Shown piece after piece: positions 27,337-36,317 of a stretch of 64,000 nucleotides of DNA. A program made the translations under genes and the position numbers. Origin of the DNA: Cyclobacteriaceae bacterium (GTDB lineage Bacteria > Bacteroidota > Bacteroidia > Cytophagales > Cyclobacteriaceae). Position 1 is the first letter of the stretch. Each line of letters starts with the position of its first letter. The DNA is taken from the NCBI GenBank assembly GCA_012033595.1, contig JAAUQL010000003.1, forward strand, positions 45,152 to 109,151, read 5' to 3'. Below the pieces are notes generated by a model that worked only from the letters and a program-made list of their open reading frames with translations, had not been told where the DNA came from and made no database searches.

Positions 27337-27801
27337 CTAATTTTCATCAGCCCTTTTACCGGCTGCATACATAAGCTTTCTCGCATTTACATCCCTCATT
27401 TTCTGAGTGATGTCCACCACGATACCCATTTTGGTTTCGTCATCTACTTTCAAAGAAATAGTCAACTGTTCCTTTTCGTTTTCAGCTAATTTGCTCTTTT
27501 CCTCTTCGATAAACTGGATGATACCATCTACCTCGATAAAAGCATCATTGGCCTGGATTCTTGGCTCAGATCCAAACTTTTTTGGATCATTGGGCTTGCC
27601 GACATACATGTAGCTCACCAGTTTTTTCTGCTCAAGTTTCCTGAGTTGAGTTGCCTTCGGGATCGACTGCTTCACCAGTATGGTTGACTCGCGCAATACG
27701 GTAGTCACCATAAAGAAGAAGAGGAGCATAAAAATGATATCTGGCAACGCGGCGGTTGGGATATCCTGGCTGGTATTTGATTTTTTCTTAAATTTTGCCA
27801 T
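27337..27801 (-). CDS. ExbD/TolR family protein (second of two)
   Basis: A 154-residue protein with a short cytoplasmic N-terminus (FKKKSNTSQDIPTAALPDI), one membrane helix (IFMLLFFFMVTTVL) and a periplasmic domain. The N-terminal Asp of the helix (PDI), the proton-conducting residue in ExbD/TolR, is present. It works with ExbB to pass proton-motive force to an outer-membrane partner. It follows the other exbD gene by one base in the same operon. Which receptor or system it energises is not shown by the sequence. Confidence 0.92.
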   Translation of the reverse strand: MAKFKKKSNTSQDIPTAALPDIIFMLLFFFMVTTVLRESTILVKQSIPKATQLRKLEQKKLVSYMYVGKPNDPKKFGSEPRIQANDAFIEVDGIIQFIEEEKSKLAENEKEQLTISLKVDDETKMGIVVDITQKMRDVNARKLMYAAGKRADEN

Positions 27802-27802
27802 T

Positions 27803-28437
27803 TTAATTTCCTCCTATTTTTGTAGGTTCAGCAATTGAGATATTCATAGGAAAGCCTTCACGAGCTTTGGAATACTTTTCCTCTTGTTCGGGCTTTTTTC
27901 TATCCAGCGCTCTAAATTCGTCTGCTGTCAAACCTACACGTTCTCCATAAATCTCATAATACGCACCTTGCAATTCGTCAAGAATAGAGATGTACACATC
28001 ATAGCTGGTACCCCTGTCTGCTTTAAAGGATATCACCGCCTCATCAGGATTGTCTGAAGAAGCTTCGTTTTTTGCGATAATGCTTTGAGCGACGGAGGGA
28101 GCGTATTATACAGAGCCTGAATTTCAGGACTGCTCATTTTTCCAAAATTCAACACAAACTCTTTTACCATTTCCCTCAGCCCCGAGATATCGTTCATCAC
28201 TTCCTCTTCCACTAGTATATTATCCGAAGAGTTTACCTGTATGGTAAAGATGTTCCTTTTGTTTTTGGTGATATCCGGAGGCGGTTGATTTGGATCAGCC
28301 TTTGGTGGTAATGTGATGGTCAGACCTTTGTCCGTTGCGATCGTAGTGGTCACAAGGAAAAAGACCAATAGCAAAAATGCTATATCAGCCATCGAGCTTG
28401 AATTGACTTCAGGGAGTTTTCTACCTGATCTAGCCAT
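27803..28437 (-). CDS. ExbD/TolR family protein (first of two; frameshifted here)
   Basis: The N-terminal 134 residues read from 28437: RSGRKLPEVNSSSMADIAFLLLVFFLVTTTIATD contains the ExbD helix with its Asp, then a periplasmic segment. The C-terminal 77 residues (ISFKADRGTSYDVYISILDEL, then GERVGLTADEFRALDRKK) lie in another frame. One missing base between about 28034 and 28105, most simply an A in the six-base run at 28068-28073 (restores KNEASSDNPDEAVISF), gives one protein of 211 residues, the usual length of this Bacteroidota ExbD variant. It overlaps neighbouring genes by a few bases within the exbB operon. Confidence 0.88.
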
Positions 28438-28759
28438 TATTTTAAAATTTTGTTAAATTCTGTAATTACGATTCCAATAATTGAAATACCGAGTAAAAAG
28501 TAAGCCATAATAAGGAAGCCGCCGACAAATTTCGAAAGCTCAGGCCCTACGTTGTATTTCGAATACTCTGGGGTGACTTCGCTGCCCGACAATGCATAGG
28601 CAAGAAAGTACAGCGCCACAATAGCAAGTACGCCAAGCCCTGATTTTAATAAACTTTGCGGGTTTCCTATGGAGTTGATCAGTGGTAGCAATATTGCAGC
28701 TACAACTGCAAAACTACCAGCGCGTAAGCCAAATAAAGGAATATATCAAATGAATCCAT
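28437..28759 (-). CDS. Small membrane protein of the exbB-exbD operon (frameshifted here)
   Basis: Read from the ATG at 28759, MDSFDIFLYLAYALVV is followed by a frame break. Adding one base near 28710-28714 (run of four A's, or the neighbouring C) joins it to FAVVAAILLPLINSIGNPQSLLK and gives 107 residues. It has three hydrophobic segments (1-~28, ~43-58, ~75-100) and a conserved-looking linker, ALSGSEVTPEYSKYNVGPELSKFVGG. It sits between exbB and exbD in an operon and is probably part of the same complex; a paralogous link to any named family is not clear to me. Confidence 0.75.
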
Positions 28760-28788
28760 TCGTTATTCTTATTTAATGATGGTAGTAA

Positions 28789-29619
28789 TTATTTAGACAA
28801 ATTGTGCTTTACAAGCAAGTCAACCAGTGAGATGGAAGCATCTTCCATTTGGTTTACCAATGAATCGATTTTAGAAACACAATAGTTGTAAAACAATTGA
28901 AGGATTACGGCAACGATCAAACCACCAACAGTAGTTAAAAGTGCTACCTTGATACCTCCGGCTACCAGTGCAGGGTTGATGTCGTTGGCTGCTGCGATGG
29001 CATCGAATGCGCCGATCATACCGATAACGGTACCCATGAAACCTAGCATAGGCGCAATGGAGATAAAGAGTGATATCCAAACCAATCCTTTTTCTAATCT
29101 GCCCATTTCTACAGAACCATAGGCAATGATTGATTTCTCTACCATTTCTACACCTTCAGACATTCTCAAAAGGCCTTGGGTAAAAATAGATGCCACAGGG
29201 CCTCTGGTGTTTTTGCAAACTTCTTTTGCACCTTCGATACCATCTTTTGACAGGGCTTCATCTACCCTGGCCAACAATTTTTTGGTATTGGTGGTGGCAA
29301 GGTTTAGGGTGATGATCCTTTCAATGGCGATAGCCAATCCTAAAATCAAACAAATCAATACAGTGGACATAAACTCCCATCCACCGGCGAGGAACTGTTC
29401 TTTTACCACCTGGTGAAATGTTTGTTCTTCTCCAATATCTGTAGCCTCATCACTAGCATCTACAACAGTTGTTTGCTGGGCGGGAGCCTCCTCCTGCGGT
29501 GGCGCTGCTTGCTCTTCTGTTTGTGCTTCTTCTCCCCCAGCGTCCTGAGCAGATGTAATAGTTGAAAAACCAAGAGTCATAACTCCTGCTACCAACAATA
29601 AAACAATTAACTTTTTCAT
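28789..29619 (-). CDS. ExbB/TolQ/MotA family proton channel protein
   Basis: A 276-residue protein. An N-terminal signal-like helix (LIVLLLVAGVMTLGFSTITSAQ) is followed by an unusual periplasmic stretch rich in Glu, Gln, Pro and Ala (~25-65), then three membrane helices. The MotA/TolQ/ExbB core is clear: LISLFISIAP-like helix, LGFMGTVIGMIGAFDAIA, and ALLTTVGGLIVAVILQLFYN. It forms the channel that powers ExbD motions. It is first in the operon, ahead of a small membrane protein and two ExbDs. Confidence 0.93.
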   Translation of the reverse strand: MKKLIVLLLVAGVMTLGFSTITSAQDAGGEEAQTEEQAAPPQEEAPAQQTTVVDASDEATDIGEEQTFHQVVKEQFLAGGWEFMSTVLICLILGLAIAIERIITLNLATTNTKKLLARVDEALSKDGIEGAKEVCKNTRGPVASIFTQGLLRMSEGVEMVEKSIIAYGSVEMGRLEKGLVWISLFISIAPMLGFMGTVIGMIGAFDAIAAANDINPALVAGGIKVALLTTVGGLIVAVILQLFYNYCVSKIDSLVNQMEDASISLVDLLVKHNLSK

Positions 29620-29699
29620 AGTTCCGACTTTAGAATTCTATACTTAAAAGGTTATAATTAATTATTCAAAAATTTAGAAAATTCGCTTGTGTTTATCTG

Positions 29700-29787
29700 C
29701 AGAGAGGAAGGGATTCGAACCCCCGGTACCCTTGTGGGGCACACTCACTTTCCAGGCGAGCACCTTCGACCACTCGGCCACCTCTCT
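29700..29787 (-). tRNA. tRNA-Ser (anticodon GGA)
   Basis: An 88-nt class II tRNA with a long variable arm. Acceptor AGAGAGG pairs with CCTCTCT, with discriminator G. The anticodon arm CTCGC-CTGGAAA-GTGAG gives anticodon GGA. The T arm has GGTTCGAATCC. CCA is not encoded. It lies between the asparaginase operon and exbB on the same strand. Confidence 0.96.
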
Positions 29788-29825
29788 GTATCTTAAAAAT
29801 TTGCCCTTTCACGCACAAATAAATC

Positions 29826-29871
29826 AATAAAAATGACCTTATCCAAATTTTAAAATTTTTTTGGGTCATTT
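29826..29871 (-). terminator. Terminator-like hairpin after the asparaginase gene
   Basis: AAATGACC/GGTCATTT (29831-29838 with 29864-29871) encloses a 25-base AT-rich loop that itself contains the palindrome AAATTTTAAAATTT. On the minus strand it ends in TTTTATT. The stem overlaps the stop codon of the asparaginase gene. Confidence 0.6.
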
Positions 29872-30960
29872 CAAGGCGCTCAATTCGCCGCTTAATGACG
29901 CTCTTAACTTTTGTTTAATCAGCGTTCTATCCGTTTCATTTCCTAGTAAAAACATCAGCTTGACGATGGCCGCTTCGCGCGAAATGTCGCTGCCGCTCAC
30001 CACTCCTATTTCTTCCAAATACTTGCTGGTCTCGTATCGCCCCTGTACTACTATGCCCCCGGTGAGCTGAGAAACATTGTATATAATAATGCCTCTGCCT
30101 ACTGCTTCGCTCAGGCAATCCAAAAACCACCTTTGGGTCGGCGCATTGCCCGAGCCATAGGTTTCCATCACTACGCCTTGCAAGCCCGGTGTGGCCAGCA
30201 GGTGCCTGAGGGCGGTTTCTTTGAGAGATGGAAAAATTTTGATAATGATGACATCATTGCAAAACCTGTCCCGATAGTCCAATTTTGCTTCAGGTTGGTA
30301 AGCCATAATTTGCGCTTCATTATAACTAATGGAAATGCCGGCCTTGGCCAGTATGGGATAATTGTCGCAACCAAAGGCGGCAAATTGGCTGCTGCGCTTT
30401 TTATAGGTTCTGTTGCCACGCATCAGTTGATAGTCGAAATATACGCACACCTCTGGCACCCGCGGCACGCCGTTTACCTTTGCTGCGGCTATTTCCAGCG
30501 CCGTTACCAGGTTGGGTCTTGCATCTGAACGGATGGCTGAAATAGGCAATTGCGCTCCGGTAAAAATAATGGGTTTATTTAGTCCGCGAAGCATAAAACT
30601 GATGGCAGATGCTGTAAAAGACATAGTATCTGTACCATGTAGCACCACAAAACCATCGTAGCGTTGACGGTTTTCGTGGATGATAAAGGCCAGATCCTGC
30701 CACTCTGCTATGGTCACGTTGGAGGAGTCAAGCGGTGCTGAAAAAGAAATGACCGTAAGCTTGATGTCCAGGGTCTTAAGTGGGGGTACCCTTTTTACGA
30801 TGTGATTGAAGTTGAGCGGAACCAGGGTGCCCGAGGCATCGTGTTCCATGCCAATGGTTCCTCCAGTATAAATAATTAAAACGGACGATTTGGCCCGGTT
30901 TGTGGCTGTGTTGTGCACATCAAATATGCGGTACTTCGGGATTTTATCTTCCATGTCCAA
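29866..30960 (-). CDS. ansA: Type I (cytoplasmic) L-asparaginase
   Basis: A 364-residue asparaginase that hydrolyses L-asparagine to aspartate and ammonia. The first active-site motif is VLIIYTGGTIGM, the second VVLHGTDTMSFTAS; ITAL-like SDARPNLVTALEIAA and ETYGSGNAP follow. No signal peptide is present, consistent with type I. The gene overlaps the upstream tatD gene by 17 bp and is the last of a tight seven-gene minus-strand run. Confidence 0.96.
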   Translation of the reverse strand: MDMEDKIPKYRIFDVHNTATNRAKSSVLIIYTGGTIGMEHDASGTLVPLNFNHIVKRVPPLKTLDIKLTVISFSAPLDSSNVTIAEWQDLAFIIHENRQRYDGFVVLHGTDTMSFTASAISFMLRGLNKPIIFTGAQLPISAIRSDARPNLVTALEIAAAKVNGVPRVPEVCVYFDYQLMRGNRTYKKRSSQFAAFGCDNYPILAKAGISISYNEAQIMAYQPEAKLDYRDRFCNDVIIIKIFPSLKETALRHLLATPGLQGVVMETYGSGNAPTQRWFLDCLSEAVGRGIIIYNVSQLTGGIVVQGRYETSKYLEEIGVVSGSDISREAAIVKLMFLLGNETDRTLIKQKLRASLSGELSALK

Positions 30961-31720
30961 AGAGATTCATGGCATTTTCAGTCGTTCGATTTGCCACTTC
31001 TTCGTGACTACAGGCTTTGACGGAGGCTACCCTGGCTGCAATATCGGCAAGATAAGCCGGCTGGTTCCGCTTGCCCCGATACGGGACTGGCGCCAAATAG
31101 GGGCTGTCAGTTTCCAGTACCAAGTGCCGGAGGTCGATATCGGGCAGCAGCATGTCCAGACCGCCATTTTTAAATGTCGCCACGCCTCCAATACCAAGCA
31201 AAAACCCCATGTCTATTATTTGTCGGGCTTGCTCAGGTGTACCGCTGAAACAATGAAAAACTCCTCGCAGATAGCCGTTCTGGTGTTTATTTACAATATC
31301 TATACTTATCTCGACGGAATCGCGGCAGTGTATGGCCACAGGCAAACGCAATGACCTGGCCCAGTTGATTTGCGTCTCAAACGCTGTGATTTGTTGTTCG
31401 ATAAATGTCTTATCCCAATACAAATCGATACCGATTTCGCCCACTGCACTAAAAGTACGTTTCAAAAGCCATGTTTCTATCAGGTCTAGTTGCGCACGAA
31501 AGTCATCTTTTACATAGCAGGGGTGCAGACCCATCATGGGAAAGCAATAGCCCTGGTATGCCTGCTCCATTGCCAGCATTTGCTCGATCGATTGGCCATC
31601 GATATTGGGCATATAAATTCGATAGACCCCAGCCTGGCGGGCAGAGGAAATCACAGCATCGATATCATCGGCAAATTCTGAAGAATACAGGTGGGCATGC
31701 GTATCTATCAAATTGATCAT
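30944..31720 (-). CDS. TatD family metal-dependent hydrolase
   Basis: A 258-residue TIM-barrel hydrolase. Metal-binding motifs are LIDTHAHLYS at the start, GEIGIDLYWD, AIHCRD, GVFHCFSGT and LETDSPYLAP, all standard for TatD DNases. It probably acts as a 3'-5' exonuclease in DNA repair or turnover. It overlaps ansA by 17 bp and starts 39 bp after the polysaccharide deacetylase gene ends. Confidence 0.95.
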   Translation of the reverse strand: MINLIDTHAHLYSSEFADDIDAVISSARQAGVYRIYMPNIDGQSIEQMLAMEQAYQGYCFPMMGLHPCYVKDDFRAQLDLIETWLLKRTFSAVGEIGIDLYWDKTFIEQQITAFETQINWARSLRLPVAIHCRDSVEISIDIVNKHQNGYLRGVFHCFSGTPEQARQIIDMGFLLGIGGVATFKNGGLDMLLPDIDLRHLVLETDSPYLAPVPYRGKRNQPAYLADIAARVASVKACSHEEVANRTTENAMNLFGHGR

Positions 31721-31759
31721 AACCTCAAAAATATTACTTTGGCATAAGATAAATGTGGC

Positions 31760-32395
31760 CTACTGCCCAATTTTTTTGAAGTTGAAGCCTTTTTCTTTGA
31801 AATGGGACAAAAACCGGGGAAGCATGTATTTCAATTTTTCTTCGGCTTTGTAATTGTCGTGAAAAACCACAATAGACCCAGGGCCGGTTTTGCTCAATAT
31901 TTTATCCAGGCTCTTTTGCGCATTATGTTTTTTTTCAAAATCATAAGCAAGTACATCCCACATGATGATATGGTATTCAGTGGACAGCAATGCGATTTGA
32001 CCAGGGGTGATTTGGCCATAAGGTGGTCGGAAAATGGCGGGTTCTGAAACCGGCTGATACAGATCGATATAGTGCTGGCATTTTTTTATATTATCAAGAT
32101 ATGCTACGCTGCTGCTTTGCCAACCCTTCACGTGATTGAAGGTATGATTGCCCAAGCGGTGACCTCTGAGTATGGTGTTTTTAGCAATTTCCGGGTATTT
32201 GCGCACATTGTCTCCGACGCAAAAAAAGGTAGCCTTGGCCGCATAAGCATCGAGCATATCAAGTATGTACTCCGTAAGGCCGGGTATGGGGCCGTCATCG
32301 AAGGTAAGGTATATATCCCGGTCTCCACCTTTGATGTCCCAGTACAATTTTTTGGTAAGGCTTTTTAATAAAGCTGGCGTTTTATAAAAGTGCAT
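31760..32395 (-). CDS. Polysaccharide deacetylase (NodB) family protein
   Basis: A 211-residue carbohydrate esterase family 4 protein. NodB motifs are IYLTFDDGPIPG (catalytic base and metal Asp), LGNHTFNH (metal His pair), FRPPYG and SIVVFHDNY. I chose the ATG at 32395 (MHFYKTPALLKSL) because longer starts overlap the phosphatase gene without family similarity. No classical signal peptide is seen, though the N-terminus is short and basic. It could deacetylate peptidoglycan or another N-acetylated glycan. Confidence 0.9.
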   Translation of the reverse strand: MHFYKTPALLKSLTKKLYWDIKGGDRDIYLTFDDGPIPGLTEYILDMLDAYAAKATFFCVGDNVRKYPEIAKNTILRGHRLGNHTFNHVKGWQSSSVAYLDNIKKCQHYIDLYQPVSEPAIFRPPYGQITPGQIALLSTEYHIIMWDVLAYDFEKKHNAQKSLDKILSKTGPGSIVVFHDNYKAEEKLKYMLPRFLSHFKEKGFNFKKIGQ

Positions 32396-32408
32396 CCGCC
32401 TGGAGGGT

Positions 32409-33622
32409 TCATTGTTGATCTGTGTCGATTTTGCAGGTAAATAGCGTAATATCGTCTTTAAAGCCATTTTTCCCTTTAAACAATTCCATTTCAGCAATTA
32501 TGGCCGCATTGAGTTGGTCTGGTTCCATCTCCGGGTTTTCTCTCACCACCTTTATTATCTCCGTATCTCCAAATTCTACTCCCTGGCTGTTGGTTATCTC
32601 GGTAAGGCCATCGGTAAAGCTGCAAAAGAGAAATTTGTTCAGGTTTTCTATCTTACCGACGTTTAAAAAAGGCAATTCGGCAAAGGCGCCCAATACTGTA
32701 GATCCTTCCGTAAGCATACGCACCTCTTTGTTGCTGACCAAAATAGGCGGGTTGTGTCCGGAATTCACGTATTTCAATCGCTTGATATCCTTTTCGTAGA
32801 TGGCGACAAAAAAAGTGATAAAATGTTGCCCTTCGGCATTGGACATCACCAGGTAGTTGAGTTCGTGGATGATCTCCTTCAAAATGGTTGTCTTACGAAC
32901 CAGGGTACGCAGGGAAGCCTGAAAGTTGGACATCAGCAGTGCGGCAGGAATGCCCTTGCCCGATACATCGGCGATGCAAAACAGCACCTGATTGTCGCTA
33001 ATGCGAATAAAGTCGTAATAGTCGCCACCTATGCTGTGGTGCGGTTTGTAAAAGCTGTTTACTTTTATTTCGCCATTGTCGGGCAGGTGTTTTGGAAAAA
33101 GGAACTGCTGTACATTGCCAGCAATTTCTAATTCGCGACGAATCATTTCCTGCTCTATTTGCTTTCTGGCCAGCTTTTTATTTTCGATTGCCACAATGAT
33201 AATATTGCTGAGCGCCTGGATAAAATTGGTATTTATCTCCTCCTCATCATAGCCACTAATAAAAACGAAAGCCAGCTTGCGTGCTTTGTGCGCAATGGGA
33301 ACTATAACCTGAAACTCATTGAATGGTGAACTTTTAGCTAACTTCACAGCCTGAATTTTTTCATAATTCAAAAATGTATGATCGAATTTGACCCCATGAA
33401 ATTTGGCCTCAGTACCAAAGTTTACTTTGCAGTCCCACTGGTCATCCAATACATAGAGGGCCAGTTTTTTATATTAAGGTTGCCACGGATGGTGAAATCA
33501 TAGATTTTGTACAGCTTTTCTTCCGACAAATTATCGTTGATTGCCTGAGTAATCTCCAGTAGCGAATTGAGTTCCAGTTCTTTTATATCATATTTGGCCA
33601 GTAAGGCATCGGTATTTGTCAT
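32409..33622 (-). CDS. SpoIIE-type (PP2C) serine phosphatase with N-terminal GAF-like domain (frameshifted here)
   Basis: Two frames encode one protein of 404 residues. The first 66 codons from 33622 run into a wrong frame at the six-T run 33465-33470; one more base restores IKKLALYVLDDQWDCKVNFG and joins the rest. Residues ~20-150 look GAF-like; a coiled segment (EQEMIRRELEIAGNVQQFLFP) leads into the PP2C domain with GGDYYDFI, CIADVSGKGIPAALLM, YVNSGHNPPI, TDGLTE and DDITLF. Such phosphatases act on anti-sigma-factor antagonists. The start overlaps the permease stop as ATGA, so the two are coupled. Confidence 0.9.
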
Positions 33623-34842
33623 TTGTCAGCGTTGGTTTTAGGGTCGTAGGCATCGCGAAGCCCATTGCCCAAAAGATTAAATGCCAGCACTAAAATACAA
33701 ATTGCCAGGGCAGGGAAAAGTATCAGGTGCAAACTATTTTTTGTGCCAATAGCCTGAAAACCCTCATAAATCATTACACCCCAGGAGGGCGAAGGCGGCT
33801 GCACCCCCAGACCCAGAAAGCTCAGTCCTGCTTCGAGGAGTATAGCTCCGGCAAAATTGGCTGTAGCGATCACGATCAATGGTCCGGCTATATTGGGCAA
33901 AATATGTACAAACACTATCCTGAAATTTTTGACCCCAAATGCTCTTGCGGCCTCTACAAACAGTTTTTCCTTGATAGACATGATCTGTCCGCGCATTACA
34001 CGGGCCACCTCTACCCACATGGTAAGTCCGACGGCGACAAATGCCACCCACACCCCACGGCTTTGCAAGGCCATACTGATGGAAATGACCAGAATAATGC
34101 CTGGAATAGACCAGATTACCGACATAAACCACAAGATGAGCATATCTACTTTGCCTCCGAAAAAACCCGCTAAAGAACCCAAAGACATCCCCAGAAACAT
34201 GGAAATAAGCACTGAAATAAACCCAATGGATAAAGAGATGCGTGTGCCATAGAGCAATCGGCTAAGCATGTCGCGGCCCATTTTGTCGGTGCCCAACCAA
34301 TAGCTTCGCTGTTCGAGACTTCCGGTTTCAAATTCTTCAATCAGTTTGGGCTGGGAAATTGATTCTTGCTGACCGTACAAATTTGTATAGGTATAAATCT
34401 CTTCGCCTATGCCATTATAGCCCAATTCATAGTTGCTCGACTTCAGGGCCTTCACCACATCCAGCAGGTCATAATCCTTGTAATAGTCGGCTTTACCAAA
34501 AACGGCCACGCGTACCATCGGCGGATTGAGTTGGTATGAGGTAATGGGCACAATGATAAATTCGCTCTCCTGCCCGTAAACCATGTGTTCAAAAAAATTT
34601 GCGGACTGAATTACCCTGTTTTTCCTGATTTTCAGAAAAATAGACTCAAAGCCCGGCCCCTGCTTTTGAATTTGCACGGCGCCATCGTTGGCATCGGGAG
34701 TGTGATCGGGCATAATCGCATAGCCCAACAGCGAAATAATGAAAGCCAAAGCGATAACCACCAGCCCAAACAATGCCGGTTTGTTCCGCTTTAATTTCCT
34801 TCTTATATAATATCCAGGTGGTTTAAATCTATCAAAAGCCAT
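33619..34842 (-). CDS. OppC/DppC-type ABC transporter permease
   Basis: A 407-residue permease. The first membrane helix (KPALFGLVVIALAFIISLLGYAI) is followed by a periplasmic stretch of roughly 150 residues, including VYGQESEFIIVPITSYQLNPP and TNLYGQQES, much longer than in E. coli OppC/DppC. The C-terminal permease domain begins at LGTDKMGRDMLSRLLYGTRISL and contains the EAA loop (EAARAFGVKNFRIVFVHILPNI). Its partners (OppB, ATPases, binding protein) are not nearby. It overlaps both neighbours by a base or more, so it is embedded in an operon with a phosphatase and a small protein. Confidence 0.9.
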   Translation of the reverse strand: MAFDRFKPPGYYIRRKLKRNKPALFGLVVIALAFIISLLGYAIMPDHTPDANDGAVQIQKQGPGFESIFLKIRKNRVIQSANFFEHMVYGQESEFIIVPITSYQLNPPMVRVAVFGKADYYKDYDLLDVVKALKSSNYELGYNGIGEEIYTYTNLYGQQESISQPKLIEEFETGSLEQRSYWLGTDKMGRDMLSRLLYGTRISLSIGFISVLISMFLGMSLGSLAGFFGGKVDMLILWFMSVIWSIPGIILVISISMALQSRGVWVAFVAVGLTMWVEVARVMRGQIMSIKEKLFVEAARAFGVKNFRIVFVHILPNIAGPLIVIATANFAGAILLEAGLSFLGLGVQPPSPSWGVMIYEGFQAIGTKNSLHLILFPALAICILVLAFNLLGNGLRDAYDPKTNADK

Positions 34843-35099
34843 CAGGCATTTCCATTATGGGCCAAAAGCCCCTCTTTGCTGGCAAGATAGTAATAATTCC
34901 AAAAATCATTCTCGAACTTTCCTGGCTCAAAATCAAGCTCCTCCATGGGACTGGCAAAGCATTTTACCCATTTTTTTTCGAGCAATTGCCGTAAGGTTGT
35001 CTTCAGTTTGTGGTCGTCCAGTTCCAGGGTTTTTGCCAGGTAAGTATACGATTGCAAAAAGTACAATTCGTCCAAAACTTCAAATTCATTATTTGTCAT
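34842..35099 (-). CDS. Conserved small protein, unrecognised
   Basis: An 85-residue acidic protein. The N-terminal ~55 residues, FEVLDELYFLQSYTYLAKTLELDDHKLKTTLRQLLEKKWVKC, look like a winged-helix-like helical bundle; the rest (FENDFWNYYYLASKEGLLAHNGNA) is rich in aromatics. No signal peptide or membrane helix. It lies 2 bp after the glycosyltransferase gene and overlaps the permease start, so it is surely co-translated with them. I do not recognise a named family. Confidence 0.7.
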   Translation of the reverse strand: MTNNEFEVLDELYFLQSYTYLAKTLELDDHKLKTTLRQLLEKKWVKCFASPMEELDFEPGKFENDFWNYYYLASKEGLLAHNGNA

Positions 35100-35101
35100 A
35101 G

Positions 35102-36235
35102 TTACATCTTGTGTTTTCGGCCTTTCCAGGAATAACTGCCAAAATGCACGCTAATACCGGTGAAAAGAGCATAAAAGGGATAAATTAATTCGCTCATTAA
35201 AAAAGCAGGCCAGCCCATAGGCAAGTTGCAAAAATCCATGGCTTTCTTCAAGATAATAAAATCAAGCGCCACTTTTATGGCTATAGCCGGAAGCAACCAC
35301 AGCAAGGTGCGATAGTCGATCAGAAACCATAACATGGCCAGGACAAAACCCGAATAATGCAAAAAAAGAAACACCGGCAGGCCCCAGCTGAAGGGCAATA
35401 AAAAATCGCTCCACTTCGATGCCCATCTTCTTCTTTGCTGTATCAATGCACGGATTGAATCGTGCGGGTAGGTAAAGACAAGTGCCTTTGGATTTTTGTT
35501 GAAAATGACCGACCCCCGGTAAGCCTGGTTGATTTTCTGCATCAAAAACACATCGTCTCCCGAAGGGGTAGCCTCTGTGCCGTCATAGCCCGATACTCCG
35601 GCAAAAGCTGCTTTGCGAAAAGCGAGGTTGGCGCCATTGCACATAAGCGGATATCCCAGGTTGATCAGGGCGCCACCACTGCCCATAAGACTGGCAAATT
35701 CGATACTTTGCATCCGGTGAAAAAGTGTCTCCTTCCCACTCAATGCCACCGGACCTGCAGCAAACATGGTTTTTGGATCAGAAAATACACCCTGCATCGT
35801 GCTGATCCATTCGTTACCAAACCAACAATCGCCATCTGTCAATAATATAATATCGCCCCGTGAGGCCGCAATGCCCTGCACCAGCGCAGTTTTTTTTGAT
35901 GCCATCCCTCTGGTGTCTGCTCCTGAACTGGTGATGGTTCTGACATCGAGTGCCAATGCTGCTGATTGGCGTTTGATCAACGAAACAGTGCGGTCTTCCG
36001 AGCCATCATCTACTACGATGATCTCAAACTGGTTTCTGGGAAAGTGTTGCCTCGAAAGACTCAAAAGTAGTTTCTCAATATTTTTCTCTTCATTGCGCAC
36101 AGCGAGTACTACAGAAATGTATGCCCTGGGCGGCAATGTGCAATCGGTCTTTACATGATGACCCCATCCATAAATCATTGTGACTGCAAACAGATAATAC
36201 AAACCAAATATTATGGAAAAATATAGCACCATCAT
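35102..36235 (-). CDS. Glycosyltransferase family 2 membrane protein
   Basis: About 377 residues from the ATG at 36235. An N-terminal membrane helix (MVLYFSIIFGLYYLFAVTMIYG) precedes a GT-A catalytic domain with ISVVLAVRNEEKNIEKLL, VVDDGSEDRT, LLTDGDCWF and the late QQRRRWASKW (the Q/RxxRW motif of processive enzymes). Two or more C-terminal helices follow. It probably extends a membrane or surface glycan. A longer frame reaches 36355 but would overlap ruvC and lacks homology. First gene of the seven-gene operon. Confidence 0.88.
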   Translation of the reverse strand: MMVLYFSIIFGLYYLFAVTMIYGWGHHVKTDCTLPPRAYISVVLAVRNEEKNIEKLLLSLSRQHFPRNQFEIIVVDDGSEDRTVSLIKRQSAALALDVRTITSSGADTRGMASKKTALVQGIAASRGDIILLTDGDCWFGNEWISTMQGVFSDPKTMFAAGPVALSGKETLFHRMQSIEFASLMGSGGALINLGYPLMCNGANLAFRKAAFAGVSGYDGTEATPSGDDVFLMQKINQAYRGSVIFNKNPKALVFTYPHDSIRALIQQRRRWASKWSDFLLPFSWGLPVFLFLHYSGFVLAMLWFLIDYRTLLWLLPAIAIKVALDFIILKKAMDFCNLPMGWPAFLMSELIYPFYALFTGISVHFGSYSWKGRKHKM

Positions 36236-36317
36236 GTGCAAAATTATATATGAATGATCATTTTTGATGGCGTTAATTGTACAAATACTTTTAAGATTGG
36301 AAAACAAGGGCAGCTCA

